From Thuidium tamariscinum (taxonomy: Eukaryota > Streptophyta > Bryopsida > Hypnales > Thuidiaceae): a stretch of DNA of 64,000 nt. Below, piece by piece: positions 49,481-59,439 of the stretch (position 1 is its first letter; each line of letters starts with the position of its first letter). The notes under the pieces are model-generated. The model made no database searches, was not told the origin of the DNA, and saw nothing but the letters and a program-made list of their open reading frames with translations. Made by a program: the position numbers and the translations under genes. The DNA is taken from positions 15,438,001 through 15,502,000 of the forward strand of contig OX344751.2 of assembly GCA_947034885.2 (NCBI GenBank), given 5' to 3'.

Positions 49481-51206
49481 AGAAGTTATGTACAATAACC
49501 TATTTGTTGCTAGAGTGCCTCATAGGTTATCTGATACACATCTTTTATAACTTGTAGTCTTTGAAAGATCAAAGCTTTGCATACCTTGGGGTATTGATTT
49601 TTTTTTTTAAAATTCTAGTTGTAATAGAGTGGCATACACCTTGGAATGTTCGGTTGGATGGATGTTTAGAACAATCAACCTTTTTGTACATTCATTTATC
49701 ACTCCAACTAATAAACTTCTTTTGAAATTTGACAAGTCTAATATATCCTCCATTCCAAAACAATCCGCCAATTTTCCCTAATTTTATTGCAATAAGCTCC
49801 ATACTACATTGTGAAAAGGACTTTGAAACCCAAAGTCTCAAGAGAATAAGAAAGAATTGATCATTTGATCTCTACTTAGTACTTACAACTCAAAATAAAT
49901 TGAAATAATGTTGTTTGTAGCCTCAGGTTTGTAGCCTTATATCTGACTAGAAGATCATTTCAAGATAGAGAGAATATTTCTTTTCAAATGATTTTATATA
50001 CTTTTATACTTGTAATGTGGCTCATTTGTATCAAAATATTCAATTATATTGGGTGGTGCTCAACATTCTTGGTAAGGTAAAGCATCTCTGCCAAATAAAT
50101 ATCAATAATGCTATAATAATGGATTAAAAACTAATGGAAATTCATTTACAAACAAAATCTACCTTTTGAAGGAAGAAGCAAATTAGGTGAAGCTTATCCA
50201 AGAGTGTTAAATACACATCCTCATATATCTTTGATTGAAGAATGAAGAAATCCTTCAATTGCTCCTTCACAATGAATCTTTACGAACATTTGTAAACAAG
50301 CACAATTAGTATGATGTTTTGTATGCCTTCAATCCAATTCAAATATTATTGGTTTTAGAACAAAAAGGTAGAAGCTTTGCATTGACAAATGTTAAAAAAA
50401 GCATAGACGATTATGAGACCTTCTATTCTAGAACATCTATAAAGTGGACTGGAATGAATACTTTGATGGCTTAAAACCTCGACAACTTAAATCTTCAAAA
50501 GCAATCAATAAGAAGTGAGGAGCTTTAGGAAGCAACCAATGAGAGATGAGGCATTTTATAGCTTCAAGGGTGTCTATTCAAGGTGAGTCTAGTGTTGTGC
50601 ATAACCCATTCTATATTCTAAACTTTGGTAATTTGTAAAATATTATTAGAGTGTTGAAAAATTACAAAACCACTTGGCTAGAATTTTTATTGAGCTCACT
50701 TATAATCACATCAATTTTTGGAATCAAATTCAAAGATAGTGAACCAAAAAAATTGTCACATTTAGATGCTCCTACCTTATATGTGACAAAGTTTGAATCA
50801 TTAAATGTCTTTTCACACCATTAAGAGACTAGTTTGGGGTTGTTTCCTAAGCTATAAGTTATCGTACTAGTGGTCAGATTTTTAAATAATAAAAAATTAT
50901 TTTTAAATATTTAAAATATATATATATATATACTACATCAGATTCTAATGTACTAAAGTTCCTTATCAATTGTAAACAAAGAGGGGGGTTCACCACTTTC
51001 TTTTTAAATTCTAGTCATAAAATTGTCTTGTGAAGTTCAAGCCCTATAGTTTGGTGGATTTTTATTATGTTTTTTTGTTTTTTTTAAATTTTGAATAAAT
51101 TCTAGTTGTTATTTCCTCTCGTGTTCCTTGTAGTTTGGGAACTTTCAATCTTATTGACTACTGAAAAATTATCTCCTAAACACTTCATTTGAAAACCAAG
51201 TTAGCA
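49481..51206. other. AT-rich intergenic DNA with (TA)n and repeat G
   Basis: A (TA)8 tract lies at about 50917-50932 within a copy of repeat G (50830-50980). No gene or transposon end is recognised otherwise. Confidence 0.4.
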
Positions 51207-51957
51207 TTAACCCCTAAAGTCTTGAACAACGTTTTTTGAGATTATAAATTTTTTAGGCAGCTCACTACGGATGAAGTTTTTATTTTTTTTCTTTGAAATT
51301 TTAACACAATGTGTGTCCAAGGAGTAGCTTTAAGGCCCAACAATTTTCATAACTTTTGACTTCATGGTAAAAAAGTTATGGCAAGATATGTTGTTTTCTT
51401 GACTCGGAAGGCAGCCCGGGCAGCTGAAAGAACTTCTTCAGCTGCAAAAACTTTTAAGAAAAATGAAATTTCAAATTGATTTTGTAGGTTGATACCAACA
51501 TGCGAAGCTTCAAATGTTTCCATTTGAATTAATGAGTCAAAAGTTATGAGGTTTTTTAGTTTGCGGGTAGGTATGGAGTCAAATGACTTCATACCTACCT
51601 GCAAACTAAAAAACCTCATAACTTTTGACTCATTACTTCAAATGGAAACATTTGAAGCTTCGCATGTTGGTATCAACCTACAAAATCAATTTGAAATTTC
51701 ATTTTTCTTAAAAGTATTTTCAGCTGAAGAAGTTCTTTCAGCTACCTAGGCTGCCCGCCGAGTGAAGAAAACAACATATCTTGCTATAACTTTTAACTGT
51801 GAAGTCAAAAGTTATAAAAACTGTTGGGCCTTAAAGCTACTCCTTGGGAACACATTGTATCAAAATTTCAAAGAAAAGAAATAAAAACTCCATCTGTAGT
51901 GAGCTGCCCAAAAAATTTATAATCTCAAAAAAAGTTGTTCAAGGCTTTAGGGGTTAA
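51207..51957. mobile_element. TTAA element A5: head-to-head fold-back, near-perfect 375-bp arms
   Basis: TTAA (51207-51210)+CCCCTAAAG at the left and GGCTTTAGGGG+TTAA (51954-51957) at the right. Both halves are the right half of a family A element, in opposite orientation, meeting at GGAGTCAAATGACTTC near 51582. Arm pairs include GCAGCTCACTACGGATG / CATCTGTAGTGAGCTGC and GAAGCTTCAAATGTTTCC / GGAAACATTTGAAGCTTC. A transcript would be one long double-stranded hairpin. The 67- and 85-codon frames on opposite strands encode almost the same peptide because of the symmetry and are not genes. Confidence 0.88.
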
Positions 51958-52063
51958 AGAATAGAATCTTTGGCCCTTTAGTAGGTGACTTTTTATTATA
52001 TTAGATAAATATTAATTAAATGTGAGTGTACTCAAACCATTAATTTATCTTTAAACCCCTTAA

Positions 52064-52084
52064 CCCATTAACGACCGTGGTCGA
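52064..52084 (+). repeat. Left terminal inverted repeat of the piggyBac element
   Basis: CCCATTAACGACCGTGGTCG; pairs with 57837-57855 with small gaps. CGACC-GT-GGTCG forms a subterminal palindrome. It is bordered outside by TTAA. Confidence 0.85.
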
Positions 52085-52326
52085 TTTGGGGGGCGGGCAA
52101 CCCATTTTCTGTGAAAACGACATATGTGGAAATAAGTTATTGTAGGGACCTTTTTATTGAAATTTGACCGTACAGATGTAATGCGCGCATGGTGCTTTCA
52201 CTGACAGTATCAATTTTTCCTAATAATAAGGCTCAATATGTGCATTTTATAATAGATCTTTGATTTCGTATGAGCTGAGGTGTTCTCCATACAGTAGGAA
52301 TACGTGATTGGGGAGTATTTCTTTCC

Positions 52327-52793
52327 ATGAAATTCTTTTTCGTGGACAGGTTGACACGTCTCTCATCCTTCAATGACATGATGAAAGATATGAAGTACGC
52401 ATTCTCACGGGAACGCCAATCTGGAGTTCCCCAACTGAACACTTGGACACCACATGTAAGATATCTGGACATGGCAGGGCGTGGAATTACTTGGCCAGAG
52501 ATCCCAAGGAAGTTACGAGGAATTGTGTAAAGGTGCTCAGTCCCGAAGTGCGCTCAGTCCCGATCGCTGGCTGGGTGCGCCAGGACCCCAACTCGCAGGT
52601 GCTTTCGGCTCGCTGTGGCGCGCGCTGCCACTCCCGTTCTTTGCAAGTGCTGGATTTCCCTCCCATTCATACCCTACGGAACCCTGAGAATAATTCCCCA
52701 ATTATCTCTGTGAACAGGACACTGGCGGTCCAGATTGGAGGAAGCTGTTCGACCGGTTCCAGTGCAAGAGGGGGTTCAGCTGAAGTGTGGTAG
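52327..52793 (+). other. Unassigned plus-strand open frames inside the piggyBac element
   Basis: Two overlapping plus-strand frames, 52327-52530 (67 codons, starts MKFFFVDRLTRL) and 52443-52793 (116 codons, ends GGSAEVW), run opposite to the transposase in its downstream third. GTAAGA at 52457 could be a splice donor. The segment has balanced, gene-like composition. It may be a second gene of the element, part of an intron-containing host gene picked up by the transposon, or 3' untranslated sequence. I recognise no domain. Confidence 0.25.
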
Positions 52794-53956
52794 TTGTATA
52801 ACTACTCCCAACAAAGTAGCAAAAAGGAAAACAGATTCAAACAGTCACAGACACACCACAACCACAACGCTCAAATAAATGGCTCATCCGTTGCGATTAG
52901 AGCGAAGAATGCAGACCATATAACCGAAATTCAAATGGGTAGCAAAAAAGAGAGCAGTTTAGGTAGGTTTAGGATTACAACCGAATAGAGACCACAACCT
53001 GAATAGGACATTCATGCTCCCCAAACAGAGTGACAACTTCGCCTGCTTTACAGACAATCAACGGCGTGCACATTCTTGTCCAACTAATGAAGACACATAA
53101 ACGTGGGCTAATCTCAATACATCACCAACATTACAAAACAAAACATGGGCGGCCATGAGGACAAAAGCCCATAATGAAAATGCCATCACGAAAATGTGAA
53201 TACCGAGTCTCTCACAGTAATGTGGAACCAAAAAACTTCATGACGGCAGCTTGCTTCCCCGTCCCTTGCTTCTTCGTCCCTGCATGCACATAGCCCGAGT
53301 AAAGGTAAGCAACCTCAACAAGTTCCCATCAACTACAGTCAGGTCATTCAAACATGCCACGATCCCTGCAATACCAACGTTGAGCTGACAAAGCATGGCT
53401 TCCTCTCACTGTGACCAATCGATCTCCTGCATCAGACGTTCCTTGGCTGGCCTGACCTCACATTACACTTTCAATATACTCATGATAGCCTACAGAGAGC
53501 AAACTGAATTGATCAATTGAATTCATGAAAAGGCTGTGTGGGTTACCAAACCTGTAAACTAGCTAGTCCTAACAAATGAATATGACAAAATCAACGATGG
53601 TTGCATAATGAAAGCCAAGTAAATTTGCATGCCAGGAATACAAGCACCTCTGAACTTGCCGTATATACACTCCACTACCTACAAACTTCACATAAAGAAA
53701 AACGGTAGCCATGGTGCAGCAAACATTTCAAAGTCATACACATCTCAGGCAAAAAATTTAGTGTCAAAGTAATTTACCTAACAACAAGTATTGCCTACGA
53801 TGCCAATGTGAAAGCAAACAACAAAATTTGTGAATGGAATGGCACATGATTCACCGCATGCAAGCTTCTCAATCCCAAGGGTCGCTTACTGCACCTCACT
53901 CCAAACGGCAAATGTGGAAGGAGCACTCACCACATTGAAAGAAGCCAATTTCAACC
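52794..53956. other. Downstream non-coding part of the piggyBac element
   Basis: It lies between the unassigned frames and the transposase stop codon. No motif is seen; it is probably transposase 3' untranslated region plus subterminal DNA. Confidence 0.4.
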
Positions 53957-56900
53957 CTACACACGTCGGCTATGAGTGTGAAAGAAGTCGAAGCAGTCAG
54001 TTGTGCACAGTCGCGTCCCCTTGCACGTTGGGCATACAAAGAACGTTCGTTTCTTGCAGATGTGGCAGACTCTACGAAGGTTTGTCTTCCGAGGGAAATG
54101 AACTCCGCCATCTTCACGTAATGGCAACGAAGTTTTACGGTTTGCCATCTGGCGGCGGGTGGCATTCTCAACCTTGTAAGGACGTCCCATAAGAGAGAAA
54201 GCAACACGGAGTTGGAACTCCTTGTGCGTAAGCGGTTTCTCTCCAAGTCGCTTGGATGTTTCCTTATGAATTGTAAAGGCGTTTGCAATTGATGAGTCCA
54301 AGCAAAAAAAGAACACTCGGTGCCACCACTTCTTCGTAGCAATCTGTGTGCTATAGTAGGATCGATTTTGGTCACCAATGTCGACTCCACCCATTTTCTG
54401 TGAGTATAGGATCTGAATTGGAGACGTCTGCACTTGCACCACCCTTTGGCCTGAAATACGATTTGTGACAACTCCACCAGGCACCATGGGATCTGCTGCA
54501 GTGGCCAAAAAATAAACTCCTTTGGTATCTTGCCAGTGGATTGCTGCCATTTTCTGGTCCCGGTGTACTCGAATGTGGAGCGTACCTCTGGGTTGGTCAC
54601 GAGAGATGTTCAAGCTTGTTGGAAAACCTTTGCGTTGTTTCCTTGCAGTCCCAACAGCATACAAACCACGATTGAGCAAATCATCAAACAAATAAGGGGA
54701 GGTGAAGTAGTTGTCCATGGTTACAGTGTACCATTGTCCTTCCAGCCCCTTCGTCAGGCGACTCACGACCCCACCTGCCATGCCAATGTGTGCTGTAGCC
54801 GCTTCAAAATCACCTTGTTTGTTGTCTTTCCCAACATAAACCTCCAACTTGTAAACATAACTAGTAACTGAGCACGCCAATGCCCAAATTTTTATTCCAT
54901 GAGTGATGGGCTTTGCTGGAAGGTACTGTTTGAAGGAGCAGAAGCGCCCATTGTAGGCCACCATGCATTCATCAACTGTAACATAGGGTGACAAGTTCCA
55001 ATACTGTTGAAAACGCGCCTCCACATGCTCCAAAATCCATCTGCACTTGCCAATAGGGTCATAGAAAGGACTTTTCTTGTCTGTAACAAAGTCATGTCTT
55101 GATGTTATGTGAAGGCATCTCAAAATGTACTCAAAGCGCCATCGGGACATGGTGGTAGCCACATCTGCACAGAATAGAGCACCACTGCCACGACACCAAT
55201 AGTCTCGAATGCATGGCTGGTCTCGTACGCCCATGAGACAACAAATCCCTGTGAATTGCCTAAATTCTTCTAAAGTGATGGATTGAGCAACAGACTGTCC
55301 ACCTTTTCGCCTTCCAGTTTTGGGATCAATGAAATCTGCATAAGAATTGCTCTCTACAACTACTTTGCGTTGCAAAACGTTGTCCCAGAAAAGGAGAAAA
55401 TATTGTACAGGCTCTAACAGAACATTGGCCGGAAGATGCTCACTTGCCCCAGGCGAATCGCCCTGGAAAGGTTGTCGGGGCTGTAGCGACCACGTACAGG
55501 CGTGCCAATTTGCCTCGCAGTACTTGTGTTCTAAATCATCCGTCTCAAGCTGCGGTCCTGTTGTATAAATTCCTAATTCACCGAGTACTGCGATGGGATG
55601 ATCCGCTTGCGCATCCATTGAGCTTGCCCCACTGGAGTAACCATCGTCGTTGGTCCCAAGGTCTGAAAGTGCAGGGTCCCAATCATGGGCGGAATCACTG
55701 TCAGAGAGCTCCCATCCTGCCAAACCATGTGTCTCCACAGTCGAAGGAGAATTGCGTTCTGGAGCTGCGGTGGGTGAATCCACACCTCCTTCAAGTGGAT
55801 AGCCTCCCTGCTCTTCTACCTCGGTGCAGACAGCGCGCGACAAGGTTTGAATGCCGAGGTGAGCTCCAAAGTCAACCCGCAGCATGGCATTCCCCTCGTT
55901 GCCTTCTTCCACGTCGAGCACGATCCCTGTCGCATGCGGACATGGGATCGGCAAGATTTCTCCTCCCCAGAGAAGGTCGCGTAAATACACTTGCACTCGC
56001 CACGGGAAACAATCACGCGGTCTTCTAGTTGGAGGGACGTACGTAGTGGAGTCCATGAGCTGTGGCTCCGGAGACTGTTCCTTGCCTGAATCGCAATCTC
56101 TGACATCGTTGCTACGATTGTTGCTGCGACATCCTCGGCCTCGGCCCCGACCCCGACCCCGGCTTGGAGGACGGCCTCGTTTGCAGCTTCTCTCGCAAGT
56201 TGCCGCCTGATCGTCTCTCAATGCCAATGTGTTGTCGTTGCATGCAGGTGGTGTCGGAGATGGATTGGAGCTATCCCCGTTGCATGCGGACACGGGATTA
56301 GCAAGAGGGGTGCAGTGCGCCCGAGTTGAGTGCCGCTTTCTCCGTGGCGAAGATGTCGAGGGTGTACAGATGGGCCCCGCCATGTCTCCACCGTCGGGAA
56401 TGCCTTGCAGATCGCCTTGTTTCCCGTCATTCCTAATGGTCTCCACTTTTTTCCGAATGTACTTTCGCTTGCTCCGCACAGGCATCGCACTCTCGATTTG
56501 GGAAGGGAGGTCGTTCTTTTTGTTGCCAACGCCTCGTTGCCTCGCACCTTCATGTACATGCGTTGGTTGAACGTGAGGCTGGAATAATGTAGGTTCTTGT
56601 GGCGTGCCCAACGCCATGGCAATGCACAAGTCGGGCATATCAGCAAGGCTTCTATTGCCATGAGCACAAGGTTGGACACCCACAATGAGGACATCACGGA
56701 AAGACGGACGTCCGCAAGTGGGCATGAAGCTCGCTGGGGAATCCATCTTCAGTACCCTCTTCTCGCCTCGGACCCCAACCGAGCAATTTTGCAGAGTGCC
56801 GGTAAAATAGATATCGTAATTGCGCCCCTGACAAGTTTTGCAAGTCGTTGTAGCCCCTGGCCCCAGCCGGAATTGGATGAGAGACCAAGTACGCCCGATC

Positions 56901-57028
56901 CAGGAAGCCCAAAAGTACTCGCTTCTTCTCGGGGTGAAATTGGTGGCTCCTTGCCCAATTGACCAAGATTGCGGCTGTTGTAGCAAATTCCTGTGGTGGA
57001 GGCGGAGGTGGAGGCCAAACATATCCAT
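53957..57028 (-). CDS. piggyBac-family transposase (DDD, DDE_Tnp_1_7 type), 1023 aa
   Basis: It catalyses cut-and-paste transposition into TTAA. The open frame extends upstream to 57079 but starts there with TTG right after a stop; the first in-frame ATG is at 57028, used here. Residues 1-530 are a long, mostly disordered extension carrying a CxxC pair (C63, C66) and an AT-hook-like KRGRPPSRGRGRGRG tract near 283-297. The transposase domain starts near 533. Catalytic aspartates are D686 (in VDECM), D772 (in MDNYF) and D883 (in GGVDIGD), with spacing similar to the insect enzyme. The tail has the Cys-rich zinc domain (C988, C991, C999, C1002, C1008, C1012, H1017, H1019), needed for end binding in this family. 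Typical piggyBac transposases are about 600 aa, so this one is unusually long. No stop or frameshift was found, so it may be active. The start is uncertain. Confidence 0.88.
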   Translation of the reverse strand: MDMFGLHLRLHHRNLLQQPQSWSIGQGATNFTPRRSEYFWASWIGRTWSLIQFRLGPGATTTCKTCQGRNYDIYFTGTLQNCSVGVRGEKRVLKMDSPASFMPTCGRPSFRDVLIVGVQPCAHGNRSLADMPDLCIAMALGTPQEPTLFQPHVQPTHVHEGARQRGVGNKKNDLPSQIESAMPVRSKRKYIRKKVETIRNDGKQGDLQGIPDGGDMAGPICTPSTSSPRRKRHSTRAHCTPLANPVSACNGDSSNPSPTPPACNDNTLALRDDQAATCERSCKRGRPPSRGRGRGRGRGCRSNNRSNDVRDCDSGKEQSPEPQLMDSTTYVPPTRRPRDCFPWRVQVYLRDLLWGGEILPIPCPHATGIVLDVEEGNEGNAMLRVDFGAHLGIQTLSRAVCTEVEEQGGYPLEGGVDSPTAAPERNSPSTVETHGLAGWELSDSDSAHDWDPALSDLGTNDDGYSSGASSMDAQADHPIAVLGELGIYTTGPQLETDDLEHKYCEANWHACTWSLQPRQPFQGDSPGASEHLPANVLLEPVQYFLLFWDNVLQRKVVVESNSYADFIDPKTGRRKGGQSVAQSITLEEFRQFTGICCLMGVRDQPCIRDYWCRGSGALFCADVATTMSRWRFEYILRCLHITSRHDFVTDKKSPFYDPIGKCRWILEHVEARFQQYWNLSPYVTVDECMVAYNGRFCSFKQYLPAKPITHGIKIWALACSVTSYVYKLEVYVGKDNKQGDFEAATAHIGMAGGVVSRLTKGLEGQWYTVTMDNYFTSPYLFDDLLNRGLYAVGTARKQRKGFPTSLNISRDQPRGTLHIRVHRDQKMAAIHWQDTKGVYFLATAADPMVPGGVVTNRISGQRVVQVQTSPIQILYSQKMGGVDIGDQNRSYYSTQIATKKWWHRVFFFCLDSSIANAFTIHKETSKRLGEKPLTHKEFQLRVAFSLMGRPYKVENATRRQMANRKTSLPLREDGGVHFPRKTNLRRVCHICKKRTFFVCPTCKGTRLCTTDCFDFFHTHSRRV

Positions 57029-57065
57029 CTCGACGTCCTCTGGATCGCTTTCCTCCGCCGGCCAT
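56694..57065 (-). other. Alternative-frame ORF overlapping the transposase 5' end
   Basis: This is an ATG-initiated 123-codon frame (starts MAGGGKRSRGRRD, then a run of eight prolines) offset by one base from the transposase frame. Its composition is protein-like (for example LLGFLDRAYLVSHPIPAG). It begins 37 bp upstream of the transposase's first ATG. It may be the true first exon, spliced into the main frame, or a separate small product. No splice pair could be fixed. Confidence 0.3.
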
Positions 57066-57079
57066 ACTCCCGTACGCAA

Positions 57080-57820
57080 TCAAAACGGCCTTTGATTCAC
57101 CCTAAGCTTCACACTTGCAGCAATGAACACCCCTATTGTTCTCACCTGATGGCGGGTGTCTAACCCTACAGTTTGTGGTGGACGGAGAGAGCTGCCACAG
57201 CTTCGATTGTTGCAGCTGCGGTCTTGAGTGCTGCAATTTGAAGTTCCCTCGCAAAGTGAGCTCCCTGTAGTGCTTGGAACATGCCCTCGGATCCCAAACC
57301 GCCCCTCTCATTACCAAAAGCCTCCATTTCAGCACCCTAATCTCTTGAACCTCCCTCGTCACTGCGTGCGTAGGTCAACAATCGATTCTTCAACTTCGAT
57401 TGCGCCTTGGATTCGTGAAGCTGCATCGTGGAGCATCGAAAGCAAAACGGTGAAGGACCTTGGATCCGTCACGGGCCTTTGCTTCCTGCTCAAGTTGCGT
57501 CCAGCTTGGCAAGCCACCAACGGCAACTTCATCGTTCCCATACCTTGTTCCAAGTTCCCAAAGGATCATGCATACGTCATAAAAGCCTTGTCAGCGCGTA
57601 CACTGTCCCCGTCTTTAGCATTTATGGCCATCTTTAGCCATTTATTTCCGTATGTACATCTCTAGTTTTGGTGGTTTATTCAATGCTATTTCCTCATGAC
57701 AGCATGGATTGCTCTCATATTTGTCCCAGTGCATGCAGAGGCTAATTTCCCACACCCGTTTCCTTTGGGCCTTTCCCCAATTCAAACTAGAATTTTCCCT
57801 ACCCCTCAAAAGAGGCCCAT
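57080..57820 (-). promoter_or_regulatory. Upstream (promoter/5' leader) region of the piggyBac transposase
   Basis: This stretch of the element lies between the transposase frame and its right end and must contain the promoter. Composition is balanced. Frames on both strands (up to 145 codons on the plus strand) show no domain. No confident TATA box was located. Confidence 0.35.
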
Positions 57821-57855
57821 GTCGACCACAAAGTGGTCGACCAGTCCTTAATGGG
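57821..57855 (-). repeat. Right terminal inverted repeat and subterminal palindrome of the piggyBac element
   Basis: GTCGACCAC-AAA-GTGGTCGAC (57821-57841) is a perfect palindrome with a 3-base loop, followed by CAGTCCTTAATGGG at the tip. It is bordered outside by TTAA at 57856-57859. Confidence 0.85.
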
Positions 57856-58796
57856 TTAACCCCTAAAAAGGGTATTGACTATGTTTTCAACAAAAATGCT
57901 CCAAAACTGTCATTTCTAATGCAAGTACAAAATTTCAGAAAAAAACATCTTTGAACATTTGTAACCATAGGATCTTGTATTACACTAGTTTAAAGAGATG
58001 TGGAAAAAATTTCAAAAATTTCCACCATGTAGATTGCAAGATATTAGTGTTTGAATTGTCAAAGAACCATTTTTTGACCCTGCGAAAATCTGGGCAGCTC
58101 CACTTCAGTAGCTCACATTTATATGAAAAAATATTCAAAATGTTTGTAACTCTTTGGTTTCATTCTTCAATTCAAGTTGGCTACATGCTTGAAAATTTTC
58201 AAATAATTTGGAGTTGTACAAGATGTAGGAAAAAATAAATAAGTAGAAAGAAGTAGAAAATGATCCAAAATACTAAATTGTTAACTATTTTTTTATGATA
58301 TTGAAAAAATGACAATTCCAATGGTTGTAATTTTGTAATAAACAATATACACCCATTTTTTTTGTTTTTATTCAAAAAAAATTTTAAATTGAGTAAAATA
58401 AATGATTTCAAAGTTTATTTTAGCATAAGTACCCATAAACTACCCACAAACTAAAACTCCTATAACTTTCATCTCATTAATCAAGATGGAATAATTCAAA
58501 GCTTTACAAGTAGATAAAAATCTAAATAAAAAATTTGAAATTTGAAAATTCAAAAAAAGTGATTTTTAAAAAAGTTTTTTAATGCCTAGGCTGCCCGTTG
58601 AGTAGAGAAACTACATATCATACAATAACTTTTTCACTATGTAGTCAAAAGTTATGAAAATTGTTGGGCCTTAAAGCTACTCCTTGGATAGATGTTCTAT
58701 GAAAATTTCAAAGAAAAAAAATAAAAACTCCATTCGTAGTGAGCTACCCAAAATTGCTATGTTGACAAGAATACAATTTGGTCCTTTAGGGGTTAA
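57856..58796 (+). mobile_element. TTAA miniature element A6, abutting the piggyBac element
   Basis: TTAA (57856-57859)+CCCCTAAAAAGG at the left; CCTTTAGGGG (ends 58792)+TTAA (58793-58796) at the right. The 933-bp interior matches A2 and A4 throughout. Its left TTAA is also the right target copy of the full-length piggyBac element, so one inserted exactly at the end of the other. The 95-codon frame at 57951-58238 is repeat sequence. Confidence 0.88.
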
Positions 58797-59439
58797 TGTT
58801 CAAGCATCCTCAAAGTGGATGCATCCTAGTCAAATTTGATATTAAATTTCAAAATATCTATTATGAATATTTGATTTCTACTAAGAAAATGAAGCTTGGT
58901 GAATTTTATTTCTACTCCAATTTATAAGATTCAAAAAATTGAAAATTTGTTCAAAGCCTAAAGCCTTCACTGGTTAGTATCCACTTATGCAATATTGTAT
59001 AACCAATATTTAATTAGTAATTATCTTCTTTGAAAATGATTTTTAAATGTTGTAAGAAACTACCTTTCATTCTAACCTTCATTTTCAATCAAAATCCCAA
59101 ACTACTGTATCATATATACTATTTAATTTAGTTTTATATACACATCCAACTTTTGAAAGTACAACAAATATATTTTCCATAAAAAATTATGAAAAATCAA
59201 CACCGACAAAAAAGAATTCTATACATGAAAGTATAAAACTTCAATAATTGTTTATATTAATGCTAGACTTAGAGTTGTAGTTTGACGTTAAAAATACTCA
59301 TGGTTGAGAGTGTTTTGGATTTAAAATATAATATAAATACCTTTAAACATTTTCACAATATTATAGTGAGGTTGGCTGTTACAGCCACTTCATGGTGCAT
59401 AGGCATAGTGAGAAACTATGCACCATGATTAATTTTAAA
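58797..59439. other. AT-rich intergenic DNA with a short hairpin
   Basis: CATGGTGCATAG (59391-59402) and CTATGCACCATG (59416-59427) form a 12-bp stem with a 13-base loop. No gene is seen. Confidence 0.5.

Larger units (their letters stand above)
52064..57855 (-). mobile_element. Full-length piggyBac-superfamily DNA transposon, 5.8 kb
   Basis: The left end is TTAA (52060-52063)+CCCATTAACGACCGTGGTCG. The right end, read inward, is TTAA (57856-57859)+CCCATTAAGGACTGGTCG. Exact TTAA copies on both sides plus a CCC start are the piggyBac signature. Just inside each end is a GGTCGACC-type palindrome, at 52072-52083 and 57821-57841 (GTCGACCAC, AAA, GTGGTCGAC). The element encodes a transposase on the minus strand with no internal stop, and is clearly richer in G+C than the AT-rich DNA around it. 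It shares its right TTAA with miniature element A6. Intact ends, target copies and catalytic triad suggest recent arrival. Confidence 0.9.

Noticed and set aside
51362-51749. Two similar open frames on opposite strands (85 and 67 codons)
   Set aside because: They are mirror images caused by the near-perfect palindrome of A5, not genes.
55444-56028. 194-codon plus-strand frame and other frames at 53830-56962
   Set aside because: They are antisense or frame-shifted shadows of the piggyBac transposase; only the minus-strand frame holds DDD and zinc motifs.
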